64,000 nucleotides of DNA from Dehalogenimonas sp. 4OHTPN. GTDB taxonomy: Bacteria; Chloroflexota; Dehalococcoidia; Dehalococcoidales; Dehalococcoidaceae. The stretch is from NCBI RefSeq assembly GCF_040448695.1, contig NZ_CP159307.1:1302001-1366000 (forward strand). The letters run 5' to 3'. A program made the position numbers and the translations under genes. The stretch's first letter is position 1, and each line of letters opens with the position of its first letter. Below, one piece after another: positions 40,103-47,741 of this stretch. Under the pieces are notes generated by a model. That model was not told the DNA's origin, made no database searches, and saw nothing but the letters and a program-made list of their open reading frames with translations.

Positions 40103-40222
40103 GTCAGTCTCCGTGAAAAACGTTATGCAGGCACCGAAGCTACTAACATTATAACATAAGGAAGAAAACGGGTCATTGGCAACGGGCTGCGTTTCCTACC
40201 CGTAAATAGGTAGAACTACTAA

Positions 40223-40251
40223 TTGCCAACACCAGGCGGCAGTCTCATAAT
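40223..40251 (+). promoter_or_regulatory. Promoter of msrB-msrA
   Basis: TTGCCA (40223-40228), 17-base spacer, CATAAT (40246-40251). The leader of about 35 bases contains AAGGAG before ATG 40293. Confidence 0.75.
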
Positions 40252-40292
40252 TGAGTTGAAGACACCCGGCCATAAATAAAGGAGTTCAACGC

Positions 40293-40670
40293 ATGGAATT
40301 CAACAAACTGACCCCTCAAGAGGAGCACGTAATTGTTCATAAGGGAACGGAACCGCCGGGCACCGGCAAATTCAATATGTTCTTTAAAAAGGGGGCGTAT
40401 CGCTGCAGACGGTGCAACGCCCTGCTATTTAAATCCGACGCCAAATTTGATTCCGGTTCAGGGTGGCCAAGTTTCGATGAGGCTATTCCGGGAGCGGTCA
40501 AGGAAACGGTTGACTCAGATGGAATAAGAACCGAGATCACCTGCGCCAAATGCGGCGCTCATTTGGGCCACGTTTTCCGGGGCGAACGCAAAACTCCAAA
40601 AAACACCCGCCACTGCGTTAACTCGCTGTCGCTCGATTTCATGCCGAGCGTGGAAGAGGGGCAACGTTAA
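40293..40670 (+). CDS. msrB: Peptide methionine (R)-S-oxide reductase
   Basis: A 125-residue enzyme that repairs methionine-R-sulfoxide. Zinc ligands are Cys38, 41, 84 and 87 in two CxxC pairs, and the catalytic Cys is Cys108 in 'RHCVNS'. 'GSGWPSF' and 'GAHLGHVF' are family hallmarks. Its stop overlaps the msrA start by one base. In an anaerobe it defends against oxygen exposure. Confidence 0.96.
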   Translation: MEFNKLTPQEEHVIVHKGTEPPGTGKFNMFFKKGAYRCRRCNALLFKSDAKFDSGSGWPSFDEAIPGAVKETVDSDGIRTEITCAKCGAHLGHVFRGERKTPKNTRHCVNSLSLDFMPSVEEGQR

Positions 40671-41182
40671 TGGAGAGCGCTGTCTTTGGAGGGGGTTGTT
40701 TTTGGTGCCTGGAAGCAGTGTTCAGCCGCTTAAAAGGGGTTACAGGGGTTACTTCGGGTTACGCTGGAGGTACCGTAGAAAAACCCACCTATGAACAGGT
40801 ATGCTCCGGGCGGACCGGCCATGCCGAGGTGGTCAGGATTGAGTACGATGAATCGGTGATTACGTTCAGGGATTTGCTGGAAGTGTTCTTCCGAGCGCAT
40901 GATCCGACGACGGCGAACCGTCAGGGCGCAGATATCGGCAGCCAGTACCGGTCAATAATTCTGGCCGCCAACCAGTTTCAGGAGAACGAGGCACGAGCTT
41001 ACATCGAAACACTTGAGACTGCCGGTGAATTTCAAGGCCCGATTGTCACTGAGATTCAGAAACTGAACGTATTTTACCCTGCAGAAACCTACCATCACGA
41101 TTATTACAGACGCCATTCCGATCAGCCTTATTGCAGAGCAGTAATCGCTCCCAAGGTGGCAAAGTTATTCAAGGACAAGTAG
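40670..41182 (+). CDS. msrA: Peptide methionine (S)-S-oxide reductase
   Basis: A 170-residue partner enzyme acting on the S-epimer. The catalytic motif 'GGGCFWCLE' contains Cys10, with 'GYAGGTVEKPTYEQVCSG' and 'AETYHHDYY' as further conserved segments. It lacks a separate C-terminal recycling Cys cluster except for Cys in 'YCRAVI'. Operon with msrB, with stop and start sharing a base (TAATG). Confidence 0.96.
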   Translation: MESAVFGGGCFWCLEAVFSRLKGVTGVTSGYAGGTVEKPTYEQVCSGRTGHAEVVRIEYDESVITFRDLLEVFFRAHDPTTANRQGADIGSQYRSIILAANQFQENEARAYIETLETAGEFQGPIVTEIQKLNVFYPAETYHHDYYRRHSDQPYCRAVIAPKVAKLFKDK

Positions 41183-41203
41183 CTTTCCGTGTAAGGAGTT
41201 ACT

Positions 41204-41872
41204 GTGGGACAAATCCGCGTCATCAGCCGCAGCGCTACACCGTTCGTTGACCGGCAAGAAGCCGGCCGCTTGTTAGCTGACTCGATGAGTCACCTGATGG
41301 GTACTCACGCGGTAGTTCTGGGGATACCGCGCGGCGGCATGGCAGTGGCGGCGGAACTTGCCCGCCGGTTGAGGGCAGAACTCGAAATTGTGCTTTCAAG
41401 AAAGCTGAGAGCGCCCGGTCAGCCCGAACTAGCGATGGGAGCGGTATCGGAAGACGGCCACGTGCTTTTAAATGAGGATGTCGTTGAAGCTCTTGATATA
41501 AAACCAGATACGATCGAGCGGGAACGGACATTTCAACTCTCCGAAATCGAACGGCGCGGGCGTCTTTTCAGGGGAACTAGGAAACGTGTGCCGATAAGGG
41601 GGCGGATTGTAATTGTCACAGATGATGGTGTGGCGACAGGGGCTACTTTCAAGTCGGCACTGGACGCCTGCCGCCACGAAAATCCATCAAGATTGATAGC
41701 CGCTCTGCCGGTGGCACCGGAAGGCGCCATTGAAGATATTGCGGCCGCCGCCGACGAACTGATCTGTTTACGGGTACCGCCCTCTTTTAACGCGGTAGGA
41801 CAGTTCTATGTGAGATTTGAACAACTCGAAGATGAAGACGTCATCAAATTACTTCAACTTGCGACGCCCTGA
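41204..41872 (+). CDS. Phosphoribosyltransferase-family protein
   Basis: A 222-residue type I phosphoribosyltransferase fold. The PRPP-binding loop is 'VIVTDDGVATGAT', preceded by 'VVLGIPRGGMAVAAELARRL' and 'IVLSRKLRAPGQPELAMGAV', described by its GIPRGG motif. Proteins of this type are often fused to a dienelactone hydrolase-like domain; here the matching hydrolase is a separate gene 3 kb away (44984-45664). Substrate unknown. It follows msrA by 21 bases and is likely in the same operon. Confidence 0.85.
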   Translation: MGQIRVISRSATPFVDRQEAGRLLADSMSHLMGTHAVVLGIPRGGMAVAAELARRLRAELEIVLSRKLRAPGQPELAMGAVSEDGHVLLNEDVVEALDIKPDTIERERTFQLSEIERRGRLFRGTRKRVPIRGRIVIVTDDGVATGATFKSALDACRHENPSRLIAALPVAPEGAIEDIAAAADELICLRVPPSFNAVGQFYVRFEQLEDEDVIKLLQLATP

Positions 41873-41941
41873 CCAAGCACCCAAAAAAAACCAATCAGGG
41901 AGGGCAATTCCAGCGCCCTTCGTGATCCGCATTCTCTCAAA

Positions 41942-42115
41942 TTAACGGCGCCCCCGCCGATGCAACTGCTCCGCCCTGGCCTGTTCCAGTGTAAGGATTT
42001 TGCCGGGGTAACCTACGTAACCGCACTGGAAGCATTGGGCGAAGGTACCATATTCGTCAGAATCCTCAAAAAGGTCGCCTTTACCGCACCGGGGACAACT
42101 CTTAAAGTGATACAC
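41942..42115 (-). CDS. 57-residue zinc-ribbon protein
   Basis: A small gene, GTG 42115 to TAA 41942. GGAGG stands eight bases before the GTG. The product begins 'MYHFKSCPRCGKGDLF' and continues with 'CFQCGYVGY', giving two CxxC pairs that should bind zinc, then a basic tail ending 'LHRRGRR'. It follows a 46-residue membrane protein gene by 38 bases on the same strand. Function unknown; the look is of a small regulator or rRNA-associated zinc ribbon. Confidence 0.7.
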   Translation of the reverse strand: MYHFKSCPRCGKGDLFEDSDEYGTFAQCFQCGYVGYPGKILTLEQARAEQLHRRGRR

Positions 42116-42153
42116 TGTCCTTACCTCCGGTTATTATGTCAGAATCCAATGAC

Positions 42154-42294
42154 CTACTCTTCGGTTGTTCCTGTCTTTGCTTTGACCGACGAAACCGCGG
42201 CTGGTTTCACTCCTCGATTGAATTCGGTCTCCAAGCCCCAGCCGCCCGCGATTACAGCGCCCAGCAACAATCCCATTACCAGTATTAATTCCAT
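42154..42294 (-). CDS. 46-residue single-pass membrane protein
   Basis: ATG 42294 to TAG 42154, with GGAG six bases upstream. It begins with a single hydrophobic helix ('MELILVMGLLLGAVIAGGWG') and ends in a short polar tail with several Lys and Thr. No family recognised. It forms a pair with the zinc-ribbon gene downstream, transcribed away from the two-component system. Confidence 0.6.
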   Translation of the reverse strand: MELILVMGLLLGAVIAGGWGLETEFNRGVKPAAVSSVKAKTGTTEE

Positions 42295-42359
42295 TTTCCG
42301 CTCCGGACTCGTTGAATGCCCTCATTAAACACTAACTCAACCGGGCTTTGTATCCGTAA

Positions 42360-42450
42360 AACTACGTAGTTATTCTTGAAAATGCCCTGATTTTTCCGGA
42401 AATCAAATGCCGAATACTGTCTTGGGATTTCACCAGTATTGGTTTATACT
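42360..42450 (+). promoter_or_regulatory. Promoter and dyads upstream of the response regulator
   Basis: TTGGGA (42422-42427), 17-base spacer, TATACT (42445-42450). The inverted repeat AATACTG-N14-CAGTATT (42413-42440, half-sites two helical turns apart) spans the -35 box. The palindrome AACTACGTAGTT lies further upstream (42360-42371). Confidence 0.65.
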
Positions 42451-42500
42451 TTTATTATGACTAATTGGATATTCTGGTTAGCACCGCCACGGGAGGCGAT

Positions 42501-43187
42501 ATGACGATCAGCATTTTCCTTGCCGATGACCACCGTGTGGTGCGCGCAGGGATAAAGGCGTTGCTGGAAAGCCAGACGGACTTCAACGTGATAGGCGAAA
42601 CCGAGGATGGGCTCGAAGCCGTCAAACAGGTGGAACAACTTCATCCAGATGTCTTGATCGTGGACCTGATGCTGCACGGTATTTCAGGCATCGAGGTATG
42701 CCGCCAGGTCGTGAAGCACTCTACCCGGACTGTAGTGGTGATACTTTCGATGTACGGTAATGAGACCTACGTTCAGGGAGCCCTGAGGGCTGGGGCTAAG
42801 GGCTACCTGTTAAAAGAGGCGACGGTTGATGAGCTGGTTTCAGCCGTCCGCGAGGTTATGAAAGGCAGACATTACCTGTCCGCCTCCCTGTCACAGAGAG
42901 CGATTGAAAACTACATCAAACAGCAGGAAACGGATACTATAACCGATCCTTACGAGCAACTGTCAACCCGCGAGCGGGAAGTGCTTCACCTGGTGGCGCG
43001 CGGCCATACCGGATCAGATATCGCCCGGCGCCTTTTTATCAGCCCACGGACCGTGGAGGCGCATCGGGCAAATTTGATGCGCAAGCTTGATATGCGCAAC
43101 CACAGCCAGTTGGTTCGCTACGCCCTCCAGAAGGGAATTATTAGTGCGGAGAACGAAGGTCTGCCGGAAAACCATGATGGCGGCTAG
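42501..43187 (+). CDS. NarL/FixJ-type response regulator
   Basis: A 228-residue regulator. The receiver domain has the acidic pair Asp9-Asp10, phospho-acceptor Asp55 ('VLIVDLMLHG'), Ser in 'VVILSMYG' and Lys in 'GYLLKEA'. The C-terminal LuxR helix-turn-helix runs from 'LSTREREVLHLVARG' through 'ISPRTVEAHRANLMRKL'. ATG 42501 is chosen (GGGAGG just upstream). It is followed after 56 bases by a histidine kinase and so forms a two-component pair; a dyad over its promoter suggests autoregulation. The signal is unknown. Confidence 0.92.
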   Translation: MTISIFLADDHRVVRAGIKALLESQTDFNVIGETEDGLEAVKQVEQLHPDVLIVDLMLHGISGIEVCRQVVKHSTRTVVVILSMYGNETYVQGALRAGAKGYLLKEATVDELVSAVREVMKGRHYLSASLSQRAIENYIKQQETDTITDPYEQLSTREREVLHLVARGHTGSDIARRLFISPRTVEAHRANLMRKLDMRNHSQLVRYALQKGIISAENEGLPENHDGG

Positions 43188-43243
43188 GATGATTATCGTA
43201 TCTCCTATCTCTTACCAGCGCCGAATGAACCGGGGAGGCTAAC

Positions 43244-44437
43244 TTGGGAAATAAACCTGAGGGCAGCGCGGGTAATGAAGACCTGCATTCTGTCGTTGCC
43301 GCAGTAAATGAGTTAAAGACAGATAGCCTACCGATTCCGATTGCGCTGCTGACCACCGGGTTCAAGGTGGTACAAACAAATTCCGCGTTTCTAAAGGCTT
43401 TCAACCTTTCCTCGGACCCTGCCTCCAAAGGCGACCTGTTTTTCAACCTGTTTGAGGATGTCGACCTCGCCGTTACCTGCCAGAGAGCAATGGCCACCGG
43501 CCAACCGAGTAACCGTCGCGACAGTCCTTTGCTCATCGCCGGGCAAACGGAGAGGGGTATTACTTATTGGGATTGGACATTCGCTCCGGTTCGGGATAGC
43601 AAGGGTCGGTTTGAGGGACTCGTATGCTCCGCGATAGAGACCACCCAACGGGTGAGATCGGCCGATACTCTTCAGAAATCATCTGAAGAACTGGAAACGG
43701 CGGTGAGGCTGCGGACGGAATCGCTGCGTCAGCTGAATCTGGAACTGGCATCAGAAGCCCAGCACCGGATGATCGCGGAAAATGAACTCAGATCATTGTC
43801 CCGGAAGTTGATTCAGATCCAGGAGGATGAAAGACGGCGTATTTCTCAAGAACTACATGATGAGATCGGTCAGAATCTAACCATGCTGAAGATGATGCTC
43901 GATACCGCGGCGAGACAAAGCGGCGGAATAACGGCCGACGGCGCTAAAGATGCCTCCGCCCGGGTCAGCCAAATTATCGCCCAGGTCAGGAATATCTCGA
44001 TGTCCCTTCATCCATCGATACTCGAAGTGTTGGGGCTTGAACCAGCGCTCAGGGCTTTGTTTGAGAGACTCCGGGCACAGACCGGTCTCGTTGTGAGTTT
44101 CAATTCAGCCTTTGACGATATCCGGCTCGATGCTGAGAGCCGGTTGTGCGCCTACCGCGCGGTTCAGGAAGCCTTAACTAATATTCTGCGGTATGCCGGA
44201 GTAAAGACCGCCAGCGTTTCCCTTTCCGATGAGGGCAATGATGTGCTTCTTTCGATAGCCGACGATGGCATCGGCTTTGACCTGACCGCCCTGAGCGCCG
44301 GGCAGACCAACGGACTGACCGGAATGAGGGAACGTGTATCAGCTATCGGCGGAAAGTTCAGTATTACGACCCATCCCGGTGAAGGCACGTTAATCGGAAT
44401 CGTTCTCCCAAACAACAACTCCAATACCCGTGAATAG
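43244..44437 (+). CDS. NarL-type sensor histidine kinase with PAS domain
   Basis: A 397-residue soluble kinase with no membrane helix. Residues about 25-135 are a PAS fold ('IALLTTGFKVVQTNSAFLKAF', 'WDWTFAPVRDSKGRFEGLV' by feature). A coiled coil (about 140-195) leads to a HisKA_3 domain with His205 in 'ERRRISQELHDEIGQ', and the HATPase part contains 'VQEALTNILRYAG' (N box) and 'DDGIGFD' plus 'GLTGMRERV'. It senses a cytoplasmic cue, perhaps a redox or ligand signal through PAS; no haem or flavin ligand can be read. Start is TTG 43244 with GGGGAGG upstream. Confidence 0.92.
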   Translation: MGNKPEGSAGNEDLHSVVAAVNELKTDSLPIPIALLTTGFKVVQTNSAFLKAFNLSSDPASKGDLFFNLFEDVDLAVTCQRAMATGQPSNRRDSPLLIAGQTERGITYWDWTFAPVRDSKGRFEGLVCSAIETTQRVRSADTLQKSSEELETAVRLRTESLRQLNLELASEAQHRMIAENELRSLSRKLIQIQEDERRRISQELHDEIGQNLTMLKMMLDTAARQSGGITADGAKDASARVSQIIAQVRNISMSLHPSILEVLGLEPALRALFERLRAQTGLVVSFNSAFDDIRLDAESRLCAYRAVQEALTNILRYAGVKTASVSLSDEGNDVLLSIADDGIGFDLTALSAGQTNGLTGMRERVSAIGGKFSITTHPGEGTLIGIVLPNNNSNTRE

Positions 44438-44553
44438 CAATTTCTCGCATTTTTGAGCAAATTATTACGCCACAATAAGTACTTTTACTAATATCACCCG
44501 GCAAGACCAGGTGGTATCCTGTCTTCAGATCAACCAGTGAATTGCTACAATTT

Positions 44554-44976
44554 ATGATTAAAGTTCTGTTGGCCGACGACCATGAAATTGTAAGGCAAGG
44601 AGTCGCGGCGCTCCTGAATCTAGAACCGGACATCCAGGTGATCGGCGGCGCCTCCGGAGGCGAACAGGCGCTAGATATGGTTTACGAGCTGATGCCGGAT
44701 GTACTGGTCACAGACATCGAAATGCCGGGGTATTCAGGAATTCGCCTCTGCCGAGAAATCCGCAGCCGCGGCCTGTCAACCAAGTGCATCGTGTTGTCGA
44801 TGCACTCCGCGGAGGAATACGTCCATGGAGCATTCCGCGCCGGCGCCGGCGGGTACGTCACCAAAGAGCGTTCAGTGGAACAATTAGCCAGCGCCATTAG
44901 AACGGTAATGCGCGGTAACCGCTATCTCAGTCCCCACCTGCCGATCGTCTTTTCCAGCCTGCCCCGACCTTGCTGA
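44554..44976 (+). CDS. Receiver-only response regulator (DNA-binding domain lost)
   Basis: A 140-residue protein. It has a full NarL-type receiver: Asp8-Asp9, phospho-acceptor Asp54 ('LVTDIEMPG'), Ser in 'IVLSMHS' and Lys in 'GYVTKER'. The linker ends 'GNRYLSPHLP', which in NarL proteins precedes the LuxR helix-turn-helix, but here the frame closes 11 codons later. The next gene is convergent and begins 7 bases away, so no HTH exists downstream. It may be a phosphate sink for the preceding kinase or a decaying paralogue. No ribosome site is seen before ATG 44554. Confidence 0.8.
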   Translation: MIKVLLADDHEIVRQGVAALLNLEPDIQVIGGASGGEQALDMVYELMPDVLVTDIEMPGYSGIRLCREIRSRGLSTKCIVLSMHSAEEYVHGAFRAGAGGYVTKERSVEQLASAIRTVMRGNRYLSPHLPIVFSSLPRPC

Positions 44977-44983
44977 TACGGTT

Positions 44984-45664
44984 TCAACACCGGTTCGGCG
45001 CAGCCGTCAGGTATTTTAAGAACCAGCTTGCCGCTAAACTGCGGACTTCATCCAGTTTTCCCGGTTCCTCAAAAAGGTGGGACGCTCCCTGTACTATGAC
45101 CAGTTCTTTAGCCGTGTTCAACCTTTCCAGGGCCAGGTTGTTCAGGGGAATGACCTCCGTATCTTTACTGCCGACGATTAGCATTGTTGGGCATTTCACC
45201 GCCGGCAGGCAGCGCAGGGCCAGGTCCGGCCTGCCGCCACGGGATACCACCGCCTTGACAGTATCGCTGCGCTGGCTGGCAGCGCACAGGGCGGCAGCGG
45301 CGCCGGTGGAAGCGCCATAAAATCCGATCGGTAATTTGCAGTAATCCGGATGAGCCCTTACCCAATCGGTGGCTGACAGCAGGCGCCGTGTCAGCAATTC
45401 GATATTGAAGCGGAATTCGGCTGTAACCCGATCCACCGCTTCCTCTCCCGGTGTCAGCAGATCGAAAAGTAGAGTCCCAAACCCGACGCTTCTCAAAGCG
45501 GCGGCGACCCCCCGGTTGCGCGAACTTTTCCTTGACGAACCACTGCCGTGAGCGAAAATAACTATTCCGTCCGACTTCTCAGGAACACACAGATCTCCTG
45601 ATAGGTAACCACGGTCAGCCGGTATACTTATCAGGCACTCGCCTTCATTCAAAATGCCGCTCAT
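44984..45664 (-). CDS. Dienelactone hydrolase-like alpha/beta hydrolase
   Basis: A 226-residue alpha/beta hydrolase. 'IVIFAHGSGSSRKSSRNRGVA' supplies the oxyanion region, 'PIGFYGASTGAAAAL' the nucleophile elbow (Ser in G-A-S-T-G), 'LIVGSKDTEVIP' the acid, and 'GASHLFEEPGKL' the catalytic His. This is the type found fused to phosphoribosyltransferases in many bacteria; the unfused partner is at 41204-41872. ATG 45664 is chosen on homology; the open frame runs much further upstream (to 45907) without support. Cytoplasmic, substrate unknown. Confidence 0.85.
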   Translation of the reverse strand: MSGILNEGECLISIPADRGYLSGDLCVPEKSDGIVIFAHGSGSSRKSSRNRGVAAALRSVGFGTLLFDLLTPGEEAVDRVTAEFRFNIELLTRRLLSATDWVRAHPDYCKLPIGFYGASTGAAAALCAASQRSDTVKAVVSRGGRPDLALRCLPAVKCPTMLIVGSKDTEVIPLNNLALERLNTAKELVIVQGASHLFEEPGKLDEVRSLAASWFLKYLTAAPNRC

Positions 45665-45788
45665 TTTGACCCGACCAGATTGAAACGAATAATCTCCAAT
45701 GATACCTTTCTTATACCATTTTATTCTGATTGGGGTTTTCCCGCCACAAACTGCTATAATCTGCCCTCGGTTTCTCAATGGGAGGCGA

Positions 45789-46673
45789 ATGTTCAACAAC
45801 TGGAGGAGTTCGACAAGGTTGGCGGCGGCTGCTCTGGTCGCTGTGACGGCCGCCTGGGGCGCTACCTTTGTTGTCGTCCAGAACGCGGTCTCCAAAGTCC
45901 CGGTCATGGACTTCCTGGCCGTCAGGTTCTGCGTTGCTGCGGCTGCAATGCTGGCTCTTCGCCCTATGGCCTTACGGAAAATGGGGAGGGATGGCTACAT
46001 AAGGTCGGTTTGGCTTGGCCTGGCGCTCGGTCTCGGCTATATTACCCAGACTTACGGCCTCCAGCATACATCCGCATCAGTTTCCGGTTTTATCACCGGG
46101 ATGTTTGTGGTCCTGACCCCGGTTATTTCATGGTTGATTCTTGGGCGTAAGACCGGCCCCAATGTATGGCTGGCTGTTCTGTTGGCGACCTTGGGTTTGA
46201 CCATTCTTTCGGTTCGGGGCGGTTCAGTCGGCATCGGCGAGCTCCTGACTCTACTCTGCGCTGTGTTATTTGCGCTCCATATCGTCGGTTTGGGCGAATG
46301 GTCTTCGAAGCACGACATTTACGGCTTGGCGCTTTTGCAAATTGCCTTCGTTGGAGGATTGTGCCTGGCGGCGGCCGTGCCCGACGGCTTGACACTGCCG
46401 CCGGACGCCGTGGTTTGGGGTGCGGTGGCGCTGACGGCACTGGTGGCAACCGCCTTCGCCTTCATCATTCAAACCTGGGCTCAGTCATTGATGAGTCCAG
46501 CCAGAGCCGCGGTAATCATGACCATGGAACCGGTATTCGCTGGATTTTTTGCCGTTCTGCTTGCCGGAGACCAATTGACTCTTCGTATAATCTTAGGCGG
46601 CATGCTGGTCCTGGCAGCCATGATTCTTACTGAAATAAAACCCGGCACTAGTCTGAAACGCCTGGAAATCTAA
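45789..46673 (+). CDS. EamA/DMT-family transporter
   Basis: A 294-residue protein with ten predicted helices and two EamA repeats, the first starting 'LAAAALVAVTAAWGATFVVVQ' and the second 'IGELLTLLCAVLFALHIVGLG' (by feature). It resembles RhaT/PecM-like metabolite exporters, and shares the fold but not close similarity with the EamA protein at 20744-21622. ATG 45789 is chosen (GGGAGG just upstream). A TATAAT at about 45754 could be its -10. Substrate unknown. Confidence 0.88.
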   Translation: MFNNWRSSTRLAAAALVAVTAAWGATFVVVQNAVSKVPVMDFLAVRFCVAAAAMLALRPMALRKMGRDGYIRSVWLGLALGLGYITQTYGLQHTSASVSGFITGMFVVLTPVISWLILGRKTGPNVWLAVLLATLGLTILSVRGGSVGIGELLTLLCAVLFALHIVGLGEWSSKHDIYGLALLQIAFVGGLCLAAAVPDGLTLPPDAVVWGAVALTALVATAFAFIIQTWAQSLMSPARAAVIMTMEPVFAGFFAVLLAGDQLTLRIILGGMLVLAAMILTEIKPGTSLKRLEI

Positions 46674-46678
46674 GAAAC

Positions 46679-46918
46679 CTACACAATCCAGAGATCCTGA
46701 GGTTCCGCTTCAAAAGTATTTAGACACTCGCTGCAGCTGAATACAACGCGAGAAAGTCTTGAACCCCATCTTTCATAACGGGAAATGTATGCCCGCCCGT
46801 TGTCTCTGGGGCAGTAAGCCATCAAGGTATATCGGTATTTGGTTTCAGGATCAACCAGAGACACGCGACCGCTGGCGAAAAGCTTTTCAACCTTCACCGT
46901 ATCTTTCATCGGTTCCAT
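46679..46918 (-). CDS. Small protein of unknown function
   Basis: A 79-residue protein with AAGGAGG eight bases before its ATG. It is beta-rich with 'MAYCPRDNGRAYISRYERWG' in the middle and 'VFSCSECLNTFEA' near the end. Three Cys (one CxxC plus a lone Cys-Pro) could bind a metal, but a complete ribbon is not clear. It lies between an EamA gene (convergent) and a cyclase-family gene on the same strand. No family recognised. Confidence 0.6.
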   Translation of the reverse strand: MEPMKDTVKVEKLFASGRVSLVDPETKYRYTLMAYCPRDNGRAYISRYERWGSRLSRVVFSCSECLNTFEAEPQDLWIV

Positions 46919-46993
46919 AGCGTTCGCCTCCTTAAGTATTTCCGAGAGGAAATATATTCCTGTCCAGCAGTGACCGCAAGAGTACTGTTGGTT

Positions 46994-47638
46994 CTACCGC
47001 CGCCGCAGGACAATCCTGACCGGGGCCCCGTCACCATTCCGTATTTTCATCGGCAGGCAGATCAGATCGTACATGCCCGGGGTAATCATGGATAGGTCAA
47101 GACCTTCTAAGATCCAGATGCCCGCATCAAGCAGACAGTGATGGACATCATAAGCATCAGGCTCGATGGGGCCGATTGACGGGCTGTCGATCCCGACCAA
47201 TCCGATCTCCTTTTCGACCAGATATTGCCCCGCTTCCGGGGTGATGTAGCGATAATCTCGATTGAACTTTCCCGCCGGCGGCAATCCCGCGGTATTCGTC
47301 TTTAAAATCAACCTTTTACATGTTCCTATCCGGCATTTCATAAATGTCTGGAGCGTAACCGGCTCTCCACCTGGTAACTCTATCACCTGGACTGGCCCGA
47401 TCAGCAGATCAAGAGGCACCCGGTCAACTGACAATCCAAGTTCGAAATAATGTCGGGGGGCATCCAGATGAGTACCGGTATGAAGACTCATTGAAATAGA
47501 TGAAAGGTTATACGCTGCGCCGTCACGGATCTGCCGGACAGGGGTGATCTCGACACCTGGATCGCCAGGCCATACGACCGTGCCCTCATCCAGTGTTATT
47601 GAAGCATCAATCCATAATTTTGGATGTTTTGGTTGCAT
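46994..47638 (-). CDS. Cyclase-family (kynurenine formamidase-like) metal-dependent hydrolase
   Basis: A 214-residue protein of the cyclase/KynB superfamily. The metal-binding signature 'LHTGTHLDAPRHYF' is present, with 'DASITLDEGTVVWPGDPGV' before it and 'LVGIDSPSI' after. Family members open or close amide or lactone-type rings using Mn or Zn. No tryptophan-catabolism neighbours exist, so the substrate is open. Start ATG 47638; gene stands alone, divergent from dnaX. Confidence 0.88.
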   Translation of the reverse strand: MQPKHPKLWIDASITLDEGTVVWPGDPGVEITPVRQIRDGAAYNLSSISMSLHTGTHLDAPRHYFELGLSVDRVPLDLLIGPVQVIELPGGEPVTLQTFMKCRIGTCKRLILKTNTAGLPPAGKFNRDYRYITPEAGQYLVEKEIGLVGIDSPSIGPIEPDAYDVHHCLLDAGIWILEGLDLSMITPGMYDLICLPMKIRNGDGAPVRIVLRRR

Positions 47639-47725
47639 TGTGGCCTCCGGTTTTCATCTAATTGTACCAGACTTGATATGCTTAAAAGACAGCCGCCGCA
47701 GTATCATAAGAAGCGTCAGTTAAGG

Positions 47726-47731
47726 TATAAT
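47726..47731 (+). promoter_or_regulatory. -10 box of the dnaX operon
   Basis: TATAAT lies ten bases before ATG 47742, giving a predicted leader of two to five bases. There is no Shine-Dalgarno sequence and no convincing -35 box, so initiation is near-leaderless. Confidence 0.5.
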
Positions 47732-47741
47732 TACGCCGCTT

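Noticed and set aside
41960-42328. 122-codon plus-strand frame
   Set aside because: It lies opposite two small minus-strand genes with ribosome sites, Cys motifs and a membrane helix; its own product has no features.
44546-44551. TACAAT as promoter for the receiver-only regulator
   Set aside because: It ends two bases before the ATG, so transcription would begin inside the gene.
45667-45907. N-terminal extension of the alpha/beta hydrolase
   Set aside because: Overlaps the EamA gene on the opposite strand and adds sequence not found in the family.
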